Positions 19,337-28,281 of a stretch of DNA of 42,815 nucleotides are shown here, one piece after another (position 1 is the first letter of the stretch; each line of letters starts with the position of its first letter). The stretch covers positions 1 through 42,815 of the forward strand of contig CAZOMY010000024.1 of assembly GCA_964581115.1 (NCBI GenBank). The letters run 5' to 3'. Origin of the DNA: 2-02-FULL-55-14 sp964581115. Its GTDB lineage: Bacteria; Bacteroidota; Ignavibacteria; UBA10030. The translations under genes and the position numbers were made by a program. Below the pieces are notes generated by a model. It ran no database searches, was not told the origin of the DNA, and was given only the letters and a program-made list of their open reading frames with translations.

Positions 19337-20439
19337 GCGTGCATCGGAGACCGACATCGGTGCGCGTCGTCGTCTCCGGCGCTCGGTACGACATCGTTAT
19401 CGGACACGGCATGCTTGAGCGGCTGCCCGCGGCCCTGCGCCGCGCGGGCATAGGACCCGTCCTTGGCGTGGTGACCGACTCGACGGTGGCGCGACGGTGG
19501 CTCGGACCGGTTCGTCGTACGCTGGTCCGTGCGGGCTGGAGCGTGATCCCCGTGGTGCTGCGTCCGGGAGAGCGCCAAAAGTCATTGAAGACCGTCGAAT
19601 CAGTGAGCGGAACGTTCTTGCGTGGAGGGATGGGGCGCGACGGCGCCGTGCTGGCGCTGGGCGGAGGCGTTGTCGGCGATCTGGCTGGTTTCGTCGGGGC
19701 GACCTATCAGCGCGGCGTGCCGGTGGTGCAGGTGCCCACAACCTTGCTGGCCCAGGTCGACAGCGCGATCGGGGGGAAGGTGGGGGTCAACCACGCACTC
19801 GGCAAGAACATGATCGGAGCATTCCACCAGCCGGCGCTCGTGTGGAGCGACAGCGTCATGCTCAGGACGCTACCACGCCGCGAACTGGTCGGCGGGCTCG
19901 CCGAAGTGGTGAAGTACGGCATCATCCGCGACCGGCGTCTCTTCGCCTGGCTCGAAACCGACCTGGACCGCGTGCTGGCGATGGATGCGGATGCGCTGCG
20001 CTTCATCGTCGAGCGCTCTTCGGCGATCAAGGCCCGTATCGTCTCGGCCGACGAGCGGGAGCAGGGTCTTCGGATGATCCTGAATCACGGCCACACCGTC
20101 GGGCATGGCCTCGAGGCGGCCGCCGGCTTCTCCAGATTGCGACACGGCGAAGCGGTGGCGCTCGGCGTGAAGATCGAGGCGCAGATAGCGGCGTGGATGG
20201 GACTGCTGGCGGAGCCGCACCGTGAGCGGATCGCCGTCCTCATCGACCGGCTTTCCGTTCCGAAGCCGCGCCTGTCGTTGTCGCGTGTTCTGGAGCACAT
20301 GGGTCGCGACAAGAAGAACCGCCGGGGCGTCATGCGCTTCGCACTTGCAACGGCCATCGGCCGCGTGCAGGTGGTGGATCGGGTCGATCCGGTCATCGTC
20401 GCCGATGCCATTCGTGCGACACTGCCGACGACACGCTGA
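19333..20439 (+). CDS. aroB: 3-dehydroquinate synthase
   Basis: 368 aa, the normal length. It converts DAHP to 3-dehydroquinate using NAD+ and a divalent metal. ALGGGVVGDLAGFVGATYQRG is the NAD-binding core, and PTTLLAQVDSAIGGK, HALGKNMIGAFHQP and LAEVVKYGII are family signatures. The metal ligands are in EVVKYG (Glu), LNHGHTVGH (His) and LRHGEAVALG (His). It overlaps aroK by 4 nt. Immediately downstream is the palindrome at 20474-20490, which may also act as its terminator. Confidence 0.96.
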   Translation: MSVHRRPTSVRVVVSGARYDIVIGHGMLERLPAALRRAGIGPVLGVVTDSTVARRWLGPVRRTLVRAGWSVIPVVLRPGERQKSLKTVESVSGTFLRGGMGRDGAVLALGGGVVGDLAGFVGATYQRGVPVVQVPTTLLAQVDSAIGGKVGVNHALGKNMIGAFHQPALVWSDSVMLRTLPRRELVGGLAEVVKYGIIRDRRLFAWLETDLDRVLAMDADALRFIVERSSAIKARIVSADEREQGLRMILNHGHTVGHGLEAAAGFSRLRHGEAVALGVKIEAQIAAWMGLLAEPHRERIAVLIDRLSVPKPRLSLSRVLEHMGRDKKNRRGVMRFALATAIGRVQVVDRVDPVIVADAIRATLPTTR

Positions 20440-20472
20440 TTCCCATTCTCACGAATCGGTGACGCCGCGTCA

Positions 20473-20502
20473 TAGGAGATGTGATCTCCTCCATGTACCT
20501 TC
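20473..20502 (+). promoter_or_regulatory. Promoter with a palindrome in its spacer, upstream of the GHL10 gene
   Basis: TACCTTC (20496-20502) is preceded at exactly 20 bp by TAG (20473-20475), a one-base variant of the TTG element. The spacer is nearly filled by a perfect inverted repeat, AGGAGAT-GTG-ATCTCCT (20474-20490). This is the place where a repressor or activator would act. It could instead be a hairpin ending aroB, but no T-run follows. The predicted transcription start is about 20508, 30 nt before ATG 20538. Confidence 0.4.
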
Positions 20503-20537
20503 CTGTCGGTAGCCGCACACTCATCCGACCCAATATC

Positions 20538-22337
20538 ATGACCGTTCGGTACGTCCTTCTGGCTTTGTTCATCCTTTCCTCGCTCGGTCCAGGGCAATCG
20601 CCGAAGCGCGAATTCCGTGCCGCCTGGATCGCCACCGTGTCGAATGTCGACTGGCCGAATTCCGGCGACACCGACCCCAACTCTCAACGTTCAACGCTTC
20701 GAGCCATCTACGATTCGCTCGCCCGGATCGGGATGAATGCCGTCCTCCTGCAAGTGAGGCCCTCGGCAGACGCCTTCTATCCTTCGACGATCGAGCCGTG
20801 GTCGCAATGGCTGACCGGTACGCAGGGGGTACCGCCGGCGACCGCGTGGGATCCACTGCAGTATGCCATCGAGCAGGCGCACGCGTACGGGTTTGAATTC
20901 CATGCGTGGTTCAACCCGTACCGTACGGTCGTAAACACTTCAAGTTCCAGCGTTGCCGCCACGCATGTCTCCATGACACATCCCGAATGGAACCTCACCT
21001 TCGGGACGCTCAAGATGCTCGACCCAGGCCTCCCCGAAGTGCGGGAATACGTGACATCGGTGATCATGGACGTCGTCCGGCGGTATGACATTGACGGGGT
21101 GCATTTCGACGACTACTTCTACCCCTACGAAGGCATTACGACGCAAGACCAGACATCATATGCGGCCTACGGGGGCGGCATGCCGTTGGGCGATTGGCGT
21201 CGAGAGAACGTCAACCTACTCGTGCGCATGGTGCGCGACAGCATTCGCGCCGTCAAGCCGAAGGTGAAGTTTGGCATCAGTCCGTTCGGGATCTGGAGGA
21301 ATCAGTCCACGGACCCGTCGGGTTCGGCAACGTCGGGTCTGCAGGCGTACGACGCGATCTACTGCGACTCCCGGCGATGGCTGCAGGAGGGTTGGGTCGA
21401 CTACGTGGCGCCGCAGATCTACTGGCGGCAGGGCTATTCGGCCGCAAACTACAGCGTCCTCGCGCCCTGGTGGAATCAGAACGCCGGAGCCCGTCACGTT
21501 TATGTCGGGCACGGCACCTACCGGATGTTCAGCTCGGACAATTGGCCGGCGTGGGAGATCGTGAACCAGATACAGCTCAACCGCACCCTGCCGAACGTGC
21601 TCGGGAGCATCCACTTCAGCGGTAAGTACTTCCAGCGCTCCACATATGCTTCGCGAAAACTGAACGACTCCCTGAAGGGGCTTGTCTACCAGCAGCGTGC
21701 CCTTCGGCCGACGATGAGCTGGATCGACGATGTGCCGCCGAGTCCGCCCGAGAGCGTGACGATCACGAAGTACACCGGCTTTGGCCGCATCCGTTCGAAA
21801 CCATCCCCGGTTGCAAGCGACGGCGAAAGCCCGGTCGAGTACCTCCTCTACCGCTCCTTCACGCTGCCGATCGACATGAACGACATGCGGAACGTCGTTG
21901 CGCGCGGCGGTTCCATCGATCATATCGAGGACACACGCCCCTACTACGCATGGGAGACGGCATGGTTCTGTGTCACTGCTCTTGACCGCCACCAGAACGA
22001 GAGCGCTCCGAGCAACATCATGGGATTGACGGCGAGCGGCACCGTGGGTGTTGGGGCTTCTTCGGAGTTCCCGACAACGGCCCGACTGCACCAGAACTTC
22101 CCGAATCCGTTCAACCCGGCGACGATCATCGGCTTCGAACTAGCGACGGAATCGTACGTGACACTACGGGTCTACGATATGTTGGGACGAGAGGTCGCCA
22201 CGCTTTGGGATGGAATGGCTCTAGCCGGCTATCGACAGGTGACGTTCGACGCGCGCGGTCTTCCGAGCGGGACGTACTTTGTGCGGATGACGGCCGATGG
22301 GATCATCGACACGAGGAAGATGCAGCTGGTACGGTAG
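20538..22337 (+). CDS. Secreted GHL10-type glycoside hydrolase with T9SS sorting tail
   Basis: 599 aa from ATG 20538, which begins a signal peptide (TVRYVLLALFILSSLGPGQ). The catalytic part (about 25-400) matches the glycosyl-hydrolase-like 10 family (DUF187): REFRAAWIATVSNVDWP, NAVLLQVRPSADAFYPS, EFHAWFNPYRT, DGVHFDDYFYPY, KFGISPFGIWRN and WVDYVAPQIYW. The substrate is unknown; some relatives act on cell-wall or storage glycans. A linker or fibronectin-like region (about 405-505) follows. The last 80 residues are a type IX secretion tail (HQNFPNPFNPATIIGFEL, then VYDMLGREVATL and LPSGTYFVRM). It is predicted to be surface-attached or released. It stands alone with its own promoter and a strong terminator. 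Confidence 0.85.
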   Translation: MTVRYVLLALFILSSLGPGQSPKREFRAAWIATVSNVDWPNSGDTDPNSQRSTLRAIYDSLARIGMNAVLLQVRPSADAFYPSTIEPWSQWLTGTQGVPPATAWDPLQYAIEQAHAYGFEFHAWFNPYRTVVNTSSSSVAATHVSMTHPEWNLTFGTLKMLDPGLPEVREYVTSVIMDVVRRYDIDGVHFDDYFYPYEGITTQDQTSYAAYGGGMPLGDWRRENVNLLVRMVRDSIRAVKPKVKFGISPFGIWRNQSTDPSGSATSGLQAYDAIYCDSRRWLQEGWVDYVAPQIYWRQGYSAANYSVLAPWWNQNAGARHVYVGHGTYRMFSSDNWPAWEIVNQIQLNRTLPNVLGSIHFSGKYFQRSTYASRKLNDSLKGLVYQQRALRPTMSWIDDVPPSPPESVTITKYTGFGRIRSKPSPVASDGESPVEYLLYRSFTLPIDMNDMRNVVARGGSIDHIEDTRPYYAWETAWFCVTALDRHQNESAPSNIMGLTASGTVGVGASSEFPTTARLHQNFPNPFNPATIIGFELATESYVTLRVYDMLGREVATLWDGMALAGYRQVTFDARGLPSGTYFVRMTADGIIDTRKMQLVR

Positions 22338-22406
22338 AAGAGAGCACGAAACCTCAAGCTCGAAGTTCGAAAAAGACCGCACCGAGTGAAGCGGACCACC
22401 AAGGCG

Positions 22407-22437
22407 ATGAATCCCGGACCCCCTTTCCGGGATTCAT
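22407..22437. terminator. Bidirectional terminator
   Basis: A perfect 11-bp stem (ATGAATCCCGG / CCGGGATTCAT) with a 9-nt loop, followed by TGTTT. It lies between the convergent glycoside hydrolase (+) and four-helix bundle (-) genes. Confidence 0.8.
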
Positions 22438-22448
22438 TGTTTAACAGG

Positions 22449-22814
22449 TCACCCGGAACCGAGGATCCTTGACTGAGCCTTCCGCATGATCGCACTCAGG
22501 ATCAACATAAGCTCAGTCGCCTCCTGACATAATCGATCGCGGGCCACGACAACTTCAGGCGGGCAGTCACTCGTCAGCAGCCAGTATCGGGCCTCCTTGG
22601 CCTCTTTGCGCGAGATCTTGATGTGGAGCAGAAAGTCTTTCGTGCTAAGGGTCTCGCTCGCTTCGATGTCGTTCGCCCCAACCGATCCGGCGGCACGGAC
22701 AAGCTGCCGCGAGATTTCTTTGTTGGCAATCGTTGGGGGAAGGTCCTTCGTGAAGACGATAACCTCTTTCGTGAAACGGATCGTCCGTTCCTCGAGGTCG
22801 AAGACTGGTGCCAT
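22449..22814 (-). CDS. Four-helix bundle protein (23S-rRNA-IVS-associated family)
   Basis: 121 aa, all-helical, of the widespread 'four helix bundle' family first found in intervening sequences of 23S rRNA genes (often misnamed S23 ribosomal protein). VFDLEERTIRFTKEVIVF, LVRAAGSVGANDIEA and the E-A-K-E-A-R-Y-W-L stretch are the family's hallmarks. The molecular role is not established. A purine-rich GAGGGGGAT lies 6 nt before the ATG. It follows the penicillin-binding protein gene by 120 nt on the same strand and is not inside an rRNA gene here. Confidence 0.85.
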   Translation of the reverse strand: MAPVFDLEERTIRFTKEVIVFTKDLPPTIANKEISRQLVRAAGSVGANDIEASETLSTKDFLLHIKISRKEAKEARYWLLTSDCPPEVVVARDRLCQEATELMLILSAIMRKAQSRILGSG

Positions 22815-22934
22815 TGCCGATCCCCCTCAGGATGGTTGGTTGGCTTGTGAAACCGGACCCGCTGATGTTGACGCACCTTCTACCGAATCACCGACGCCGA
22901 TTTCGAGCTTCGTATCTCGGATTCCGTGCTTGCT

Positions 22935-25247
22935 TCACCACGTGATCTTGCTGCGCTTCCGCACGGCGTCATCTCCTTCGTTCCACTGCTCCGTCGTGTG
23001 CTTCTCGCACAGTCCGATCGGGTACTTGGCGTTGAAGAGCTCGACCGCCTTGTCGGGACAGAATTCCCGAGCCTTCCTTTTCGTCTCGACGCAAATGGTG
23101 TCTTCGGCGACGCCGTCGGGCCTGTTGAAATTTTCGAGGGGCAGACCGATCTCGGGGTCGTCGTAGGTGTACTGCATGAACCGGCCCCACATAGGAGCGG
23201 CCGCGCGGCCCCCCTGGCCTTCATTGCTCCGGAACTTGATCCGGTTATCGTCGAATCCCACCCACGCCCCTGCCACAAGTCGGGGCGTAAATCCCACAAA
23301 CCAAGCGTCGCCGTAATCATTCGTTGTGCCGGTCTTGCCGGCTGCGGGTCCGTCGTAGAACGTTCGAATGGCCCTCGTGGCCGTCCCTCCGTTAACGACG
23401 CCGCGCAGGAGATCGGTCATGAGATACGCCGTCTCCTTGCTCAGTACCTCGCGCTTTTCCGGTCCGGTCCGTTCGATAACGTTCCCATCTTTGTCCTCGA
23501 TGCGCAGGATCGACACGGGCGAGACATAGACCCCTTCATTGGCGAAGACACCGTAGGACGACACGAGGTCGAGCGGGACCACTTCGACCGAACCGAGGGC
23601 GATCGATTCGTATGGCGGGATCTGCGTGCGGATACCCATTCGTTGAGCGTAGTCGGCGACCTGTTTGGCCGGCGCGATCTCCAGGATCGCCCGCACGGTC
23701 ACCAGGTTGATCGACAACTTCAAGGCGTCGCGCAGCGTGTACTTGCCTCCGACCGTCCGGTCGTAGTTGCTCGGCGTCCACCGGGTGCCGTCGGGCATGG
23801 GGATCGTCACGGGCTGGTTCAGGAGCTCGTAGCAGGCGGGATAGCCGTTGTCGAGTGCGACCGTGTAGACGAATGGCTTGAATGCCGAGCCCGGCTGTCG
23901 CCGGATCTGCGTCACGTGGTTCAAGCCGTACTTGAAATTCCGGAAGTTCCGTCCCCCCACCATGGCCATGATACCGCCGGTATGCGGATCGATGGCGACA
24001 AAGCCCACTTCGATCCGCTGCGTTGCGCGCTTGACGGAGTCGATGAAGGCCGGGTTCGTCTGGAATGCGTGGATGACGCTGTCGCGTTGGTCGGCATTGC
24101 GCGACCGCCGGTAGGCGTCGCTCTCGCGGATCGTCTTGACGATGTTGTCCTGGAGGATGTCGGGGTGTTCCGCCCAGTTCCATGTGGAATCGAACAGCGC
24201 CTGAAACGCCGGCAGATGCTCTTCGACGGCTCGGTTGGCGTGTCGTTGCATTCGGCTGTCGACGGTCGTGAAGACGCGCAGGCCGTCGCGGTAGATATCG
24301 AAGCCGTACTGTTCCGCCTTTCGTTGCAGCTGTCGGCGAATGAGTTCGACGAAGTGCGGCGCGATGCCGGCCCGGAAATCCGAATCCATCGACTGGATCT
24401 GAAGTGAATCGGCTCGGATGACGGCGACCGAGTCGGCCGACAAGAGACCCTCGCGCAGCATCTGGCCGAGCACGACCGCCCGGCGGTTCAGCGCACGTTC
24501 GGGGTGGTTGATGGGGTCGTAGTAGCCCGGTCCCCGGAGCATGCCGATGAGCAGCGTGTACTCGCCCGTCTGGAGCTCCGATGCCGACTTGCCGAAGTAT
24601 GTGCGTGCGGCCGACTCAATGCCGTACGAACCGCGGCCGTACCACACGACATTCAAGTACAGCTCGAGGATCTCATCCTTCGTGAAGTTGCGCTCGATCT
24701 GGATGGACGTGAACGCCTCCCGGATCTTGCGCGTGACCTTGTCGAAGAAGTTGCGATCGCGCCACTTCAGGTAGAGATTCCGCGCAAGCTGCTGGGTGAT
24801 CGTACTGGCCCCCTCGCGGTCGAGGTCCAGCGCAATGATGTTCTTGATGAAGGCCTTGCCGATGCGGGTGAGGTGGAGGCCCCAATGGTTGTAGAACTCC
24901 TTGTCCTCCGTGGCGACGAGTGCGCCGACGAGACCCGGGGGGAGCTGACTGAGGCTGACGCGCGAACGGTTCTTGTAGAAGATCTCATCCAGCAGTTCTC
25001 CGTCGCTGCCGTAGATCTTGGTCGAGAGTTCCGGTTTGGGATTCTCGAGCTCATTGAGCGAGGGCAGGCCGTCGATGATGTAGACCGTGTACCATGTTCC
25101 GAGGGCTACCACAACGGCCAACGTCGCGATCAAGGCAAGGATCTTTCGGGGCGACCAGGGACGGGCTCTCCGTGCCTTTCGACGACGGTACTCGGGGTCG
25201 TTGAAATACCGCTGCATCTCTTCCGAACTGTAGTGCGTGGACGCCAT
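22935..25247 (-). CDS. Class A penicillin-binding protein 1A (glycosyltransferase/transpeptidase)
   Basis: 770 aa bifunctional peptidoglycan synthase, inner-membrane anchored by one TM (KILALIATLAVVVALGTWYTV, about 35-55). The GT51 domain has ATEDKEFYNHWG, GASTITQQLARNLYL, EILELYLNVVWYGRGSYG and AAR-TYFGKSA. The transpeptidase domain has the SxxK box SAFK with Ser454, SINLVT as the SxN motif, and KTGTT. A cysteine-containing tail ends the protein. It begins 10 nt after the LpxH-like gene, inside a leftward run started by a two-component system, so cell-wall synthesis may be under that system's control. Confidence 0.94.
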   Translation of the reverse strand: MASTHYSSEEMQRYFNDPEYRRRKARRARPWSPRKILALIATLAVVVALGTWYTVYIIDGLPSLNELENPKPELSTKIYGSDGELLDEIFYKNRSRVSLSQLPPGLVGALVATEDKEFYNHWGLHLTRIGKAFIKNIIALDLDREGASTITQQLARNLYLKWRDRNFFDKVTRKIREAFTSIQIERNFTKDEILELYLNVVWYGRGSYGIESAARTYFGKSASELQTGEYTLLIGMLRGPGYYDPINHPERALNRRAVVLGQMLREGLLSADSVAVIRADSLQIQSMDSDFRAGIAPHFVELIRRQLQRKAEQYGFDIYRDGLRVFTTVDSRMQRHANRAVEEHLPAFQALFDSTWNWAEHPDILQDNIVKTIRESDAYRRSRNADQRDSVIHAFQTNPAFIDSVKRATQRIEVGFVAIDPHTGGIMAMVGGRNFRNFKYGLNHVTQIRRQPGSAFKPFVYTVALDNGYPACYELLNQPVTIPMPDGTRWTPSNYDRTVGGKYTLRDALKLSINLVTVRAILEIAPAKQVADYAQRMGIRTQIPPYESIALGSVEVVPLDLVSSYGVFANEGVYVSPVSILRIEDKDGNVIERTGPEKREVLSKETAYLMTDLLRGVVNGGTATRAIRTFYDGPAAGKTGTTNDYGDAWFVGFTPRLVAGAWVGFDDNRIKFRSNEGQGGRAAAPMWGRFMQYTYDDPEIGLPLENFNRPDGVAEDTICVETKRKAREFCPDKAVELFNAKYPIGLCEKHTTEQWNEGDDAVRKRSKITW

Positions 25248-25256
25248 GGTCGTAGC

Positions 25257-26012
25257 TCAGCCGTGGAAGCGACGGAGCGAAATTCGCCGCCCGTCAAACA
25301 CGGCGTAGGTGCATTCGTCGATCCAGTCTCCAAGATTCACATATGCGCCATGCTCATACCGTTCGTAGTGCGATTGGTGATTGTGGCCCATGATGACGGC
25401 ATCGAACCCCTCCCGGATACGCTCCCGGGCGAACTCGACCATGTCGTTGCCTTCATAGACCTTCTTTCCGGTGTGCTGGCGACTTGTTCGCGACGACCAC
25501 CGGGCCAGCCAGGCGGTCAGGTCGGGATGCAGAAGCGAAAAGAGAAAGATGTTCGCCTTGTTCCGGAGCACGGCTTTGAGGATGCGGTAGCCCGTGTCGT
25601 TCCGGAGAAGACCGTCGCCATGGTGGATGAGGAACCGTTTGCCGTAAAGGACCCGCTCGATCGGGTCGGGGCAGACCTCGATGCCAAATTCCTGCTCGAA
25701 GTAGTCGCGCATCCAGAAATCGTGGTTTCCCACGACGTAGGTGATGCCGACGCCGCTGTCGCGCAGGGTCGCCAGCGCGCCGAGGGTTCGCACATGCCCT
25801 TTGGGCACGACGGTCCGATACTCGAACCAATAGTCAAACAGGTCGCCGACAATAAAGACGTGTTCGGCCCTTCGGGCGATCCGCTGAAGGAAGCGGACGA
25901 GGCGCTCCTCTTTGGCACGGTCCTCCTCACGGGAACCCAGGCCAAGATGCGCATCGGAGAAAAAGATGATGGGACGGCGCGGTGGCCGTTTCTGTGCGGT
26001 GTAGGGGGTCAC
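25257..26012 (-). CDS. lpxH: UDP-2,3-diacylglucosamine hydrolase (LpxH-like metallophosphoesterase)
   Basis: 251 aa from GTG 26012; the frame is open to TTG 26048. Calcineurin-like phosphoesterase motifs are complete: FFSDAHLG, GDLFDYWFEY, GNHDFW, HGDG and MGHNHQSHY. The family removes UMP from UDP-2,3-diacylglucosamine in lipid A synthesis, peripheral to the inner membrane. The length and the D-Y-W-F-E-Y stretch favour LpxH over generic phosphoesterases. It lies between a T9SS-tailed protein gene and the PBP gene (10 nt). A weak promoter-like sequence ends 7 nt before the GTG, which is why I chose that start; confidence in the start is moderate. Confidence 0.85.
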   Translation of the reverse strand: MTPYTAQKRPPRRPIIFFSDAHLGLGSREEDRAKEERLVRFLQRIARRAEHVFIVGDLFDYWFEYRTVVPKGHVRTLGALATLRDSGVGITYVVGNHDFWMRDYFEQEFGIEVCPDPIERVLYGKRFLIHHGDGLLRNDTGYRILKAVLRNKANIFLFSLLHPDLTAWLARWSSRTSRQHTGKKVYEGNDMVEFARERIREGFDAVIMGHNHQSHYERYEHGAYVNLGDWIDECTYAVFDGRRISLRRFHG

Positions 26013-26019
26013 AACAATG

Positions 26020-26048
26020 CAAGGTCGCAAAAAACGACCGGAAATCAA
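26020..26048 (-). promoter_or_regulatory. Weak candidate internal promoter before lpxH
   Basis: On the minus strand: TTG (26048-26046), 19 bp, GACCTTG (26026-26020), one mismatch from the TACCTTG seen before tmk. If used, the mRNA would begin essentially at GTG 26012. This is an inference from position only. Confidence 0.25.
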
Positions 26049-26063
26049 AGAATCCGGAGAAGG

Positions 26064-26789
26064 TCACCGAATGAGGACGAGACGTCGCGTGAAGACGATG
26101 CTCGAACGTCCGACCGAATGGATGCTCAAGCGGGCGACATAGGCACCGCTGGCGATGGCATCCGCCGACCATCGGATGGCGTGCCGTCCGGCGCTGTAGC
26201 TGCCTTCGGCCAGTATCGCGACGGTTCGGCCCGAGACGTCAACGACCTCAAGCCGGACGCGGCTGCGCTCGCTCAGATCGAACGGTATGGTCGTGCCGGT
26301 GTTGAACGGGTTCGGGTGATTGGGGAGGAGGGCGTGTGCGTCCGGTATGAAGATGTTCGGAACGCGGACCAGCAGCGAGGAGTACCATTCGTCGGACCAC
26401 CGGACCCGAACACCGACGTCGTACGCCTGAAAGTCGCAGGCTGGACAACAATCAGGGACATTCTTGAAGAGATTGCCGTCGACGGCGATGTGGTCGAGCC
26501 CGACACCGGTCACGAAGCCGTGATGGTATCCCAGCCCGTTGCAGTTATCGACTCCCCAGTCGAATTCAAGGACGGCGCTGGGTATGAGCGTGCCCGATGA
26601 ATCGCGTACCTCGGCATACAACTGTTGCAGCCACTCTGTGGAGTGGTCGCAGGACGGGTAGCACTCGGTCTTCAGCTCGCCGTAGCGAATGCTGACCGAC
26701 AGCGGAATGTCTTGGGCGAGAATCGAGAACGGGAGCCCTACGAAGGTCGCTGTCACTAAAGTCAACGAGACTCGCCAGGTGCTCGCCAT
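26064..26789 (-). CDS. Secreted protein of unknown function with T9SS sorting tail
   Basis: 241 aa from ATG 26789, which starts a signal peptide (WRVSLTLVTATFVGLPFSILAQ cut to its core: LTLVTATFVGLPF). The mature N-terminal part (about 30-145) is Cys-containing (ELKTECYPSCDHSTEW, then VDNCNGLG and VPDCCPACDFQAYD), suggesting disulphides after export; I recognise no domain. The last 80 residues are a type IX secretion tail (NHPNPFNTGTTIPFDL, then VVDVSGRTVAIL and ASGAYVARLS). The frame is open for 83 codons upstream, but those overlap the histidine kinase. It starts 7 nt after that kinase, so it may be the output or the sensed partner of the two-component system. Confidence 0.75.
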   Translation of the reverse strand: MASTWRVSLTLVTATFVGLPFSILAQDIPLSVSIRYGELKTECYPSCDHSTEWLQQLYAEVRDSSGTLIPSAVLEFDWGVDNCNGLGYHHGFVTGVGLDHIAVDGNLFKNVPDCCPACDFQAYDVGVRVRWSDEWYSSLLVRVPNIFIPDAHALLPNHPNPFNTGTTIPFDLSERSRVRLEVVDVSGRTVAILAEGSYSAGRHAIRWSADAIASGAYVARLSIHSVGRSSIVFTRRLVLIR

Positions 26790-26796
26790 GCGGACC

Positions 26797-28281
26797 TCAG
26801 GCGACGGAACTGGTATGGGGGAGGATGACCCGGAACGTGCTCCCGACGCCGAGGGTACTCTCCACTTCGATCGCTCCGTGATGTGCCTCGGCGATCCATT
26901 TGGCGATCGATAAGCCGAGGCCGCTGCCGGGAGGTGATTCGTGCCCTTCGCGGTGAACGCGGTGGAACCGTTCGAAGATCCGGAGCTGTTCATCGGGCGG
27001 AATGCCGATGCCCGTATCGGATACCGCGATGACCGCACGGCCCGCGTGTCGGGTGAGCGACAGGCGCACCGAGCCGCCGGCTGGTGTGTACTTGACGGCG
27101 TTGTCGATAAGGTTGAGGAGGAGTTGTCGCAGACGGAGCGGGTCGCCGACGACCGCGATCGGCTCGACAGGGTCGAGGGTGACGGAGATGCGTTGAGGGG
27201 TGGCGAGCTTTCGTGCGTCGTCGAGCAGCTGTGCCAGCAGGTCGTGCAACGCTACCTCCGACAGGTCGAGAGCATGCCTTCCGACGTCGCTGCGGACCAG
27301 GGACATGAGGCCGTCGACGATCGACGACAGCCGCACGAGTTCATCGCGCAAGCTGGTCAGGAGCTCGCGTGTCTCGGCATTGAGGCGCTTGCCGCGGAGG
27401 GCGACCTCCACCTCTCCCCTCATAATCGTCAATGGCGTGCGGAGCTCGTGCGATGCGTCGGCGGAGAACTGCTGGACCTGCGCGAACGACGACTGGAGCC
27501 GTCCGATCATGTCATTGAACTGGGCGCTGAGGCGTCCGAGCTCGTCGTCGACCTTGGCGGGTGGAAGTCGCCGGGTCAGGTTCTGTGCCGTGATCTCGCG
27601 AACGGCGTTCGTGATTTCGTCGACAGGCTTCAGGGACTTGTGGGCGAGGAACCAGCCGCCCACGACGGAGATCAGAAAAGCGAGCGGCGCGAAGTACCGG
27701 AAGGCGACAAAGAGACTGTCGAGCACCTCGTTGACCGACTGCAGCGGGTAACCGACGTAGATCTTGACGTAGTCATTCTGCGTCACGGCCATCCGGACCT
27801 GTTCGCCCGTGGGAAGCGTCGTCGTTACGACCTGGATCCACTTGTACGGCATCTGTGCCCAGTCCAGCCGGGTCGTGCCGAGCGTCTGCGACGCGTAGAG
27901 CAGATCGCCGTTGCGGTCGAGGATCTGGATGTAGTGGCTTCGGGGGGTCAGGAGGGTGTGGCGGTAGATCTCGCGCCACATCGCGTCGGTCTCATCGTCC
28001 GTAGCGAGGGAGTCGGAGGCTGGAACGGGCTGTTGGGCCGCCGTCTTGCGCAGCTCCCGAAGCTCGAGGATGGCCGCCCGCTTGAGTCGTACGCGCTTCG
28101 CTTTCGGCTCGATGAAGTCGTTGACCCACCGGACCTCATTGTGGAGCGACTCGTCAAGGTTTTCAATGAGGGCGGCCCGGGTGACGAACGTGGCCGAGAC
28201 CCCCGTGATGAGCAGGGTCGTGCCGAGGCCGAGGGCGTACCAAGCGGTGAGGCGGTTCCGGATGGAACGGACCTTGATCAT
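26797..28281 (-). CDS. Sensor histidine kinase, CusS/QseC-like
   Basis: 494 aa, inner-membrane two-component sensor. TM1 is at about 10-35 and TM2 at about 195-215 (YFAPLAFLISVVGGWFLAHK), enclosing an extracytoplasmic sensing region of about 155 residues. A HAMP domain follows (SLKPVDEITNAVREITAQ). The HisKA box is DASHELRTPLTIMRGEVE with His278. HATPase motifs are NLIDNAVKYTPAGG, VSDTGIGIPP and GSGLGLSIAKWIAEAH. Its ATG overlaps the stop of the response regulator by 4 nt. The ligand is unknown; the family includes metal and envelope-stress sensors. Confidence 0.93.
   Translation of the reverse strand: MIKVRSIRNRLTAWYALGLGTTLLITGVSATFVTRAALIENLDESLHNEVRWVNDFIEPKAKRVRLKRAAILELRELRKTAAQQPVPASDSLATDDETDAMWREIYRHTLLTPRSHYIQILDRNGDLLYASQTLGTTRLDWAQMPYKWIQVVTTTLPTGEQVRMAVTQNDYVKIYVGYPLQSVNEVLDSLFVAFRYFAPLAFLISVVGGWFLAHKSLKPVDEITNAVREITAQNLTRRLPPAKVDDELGRLSAQFNDMIGRLQSSFAQVQQFSADASHELRTPLTIMRGEVEVALRGKRLNAETRELLTSLRDELVRLSSIVDGLMSLVRSDVGRHALDLSEVALHDLLAQLLDDARKLATPQRISVTLDPVEPIAVVGDPLRLRQLLLNLIDNAVKYTPAGGSVRLSLTRHAGRAVIAVSDTGIGIPPDEQLRIFERFHRVHREGHESPPGSGLGLSIAKWIAEAHHGAIEVESTLGVGSTFRVILPHTSSVA

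Noticed and set aside
24504..26600. A 698-codon plus-strand open frame across PBP1A, lpxH and the T9SS-protein gene
   Set aside because: It is antisense to three well-supported genes, has no domain-like sequence and reflects high GC with few stops in that frame.
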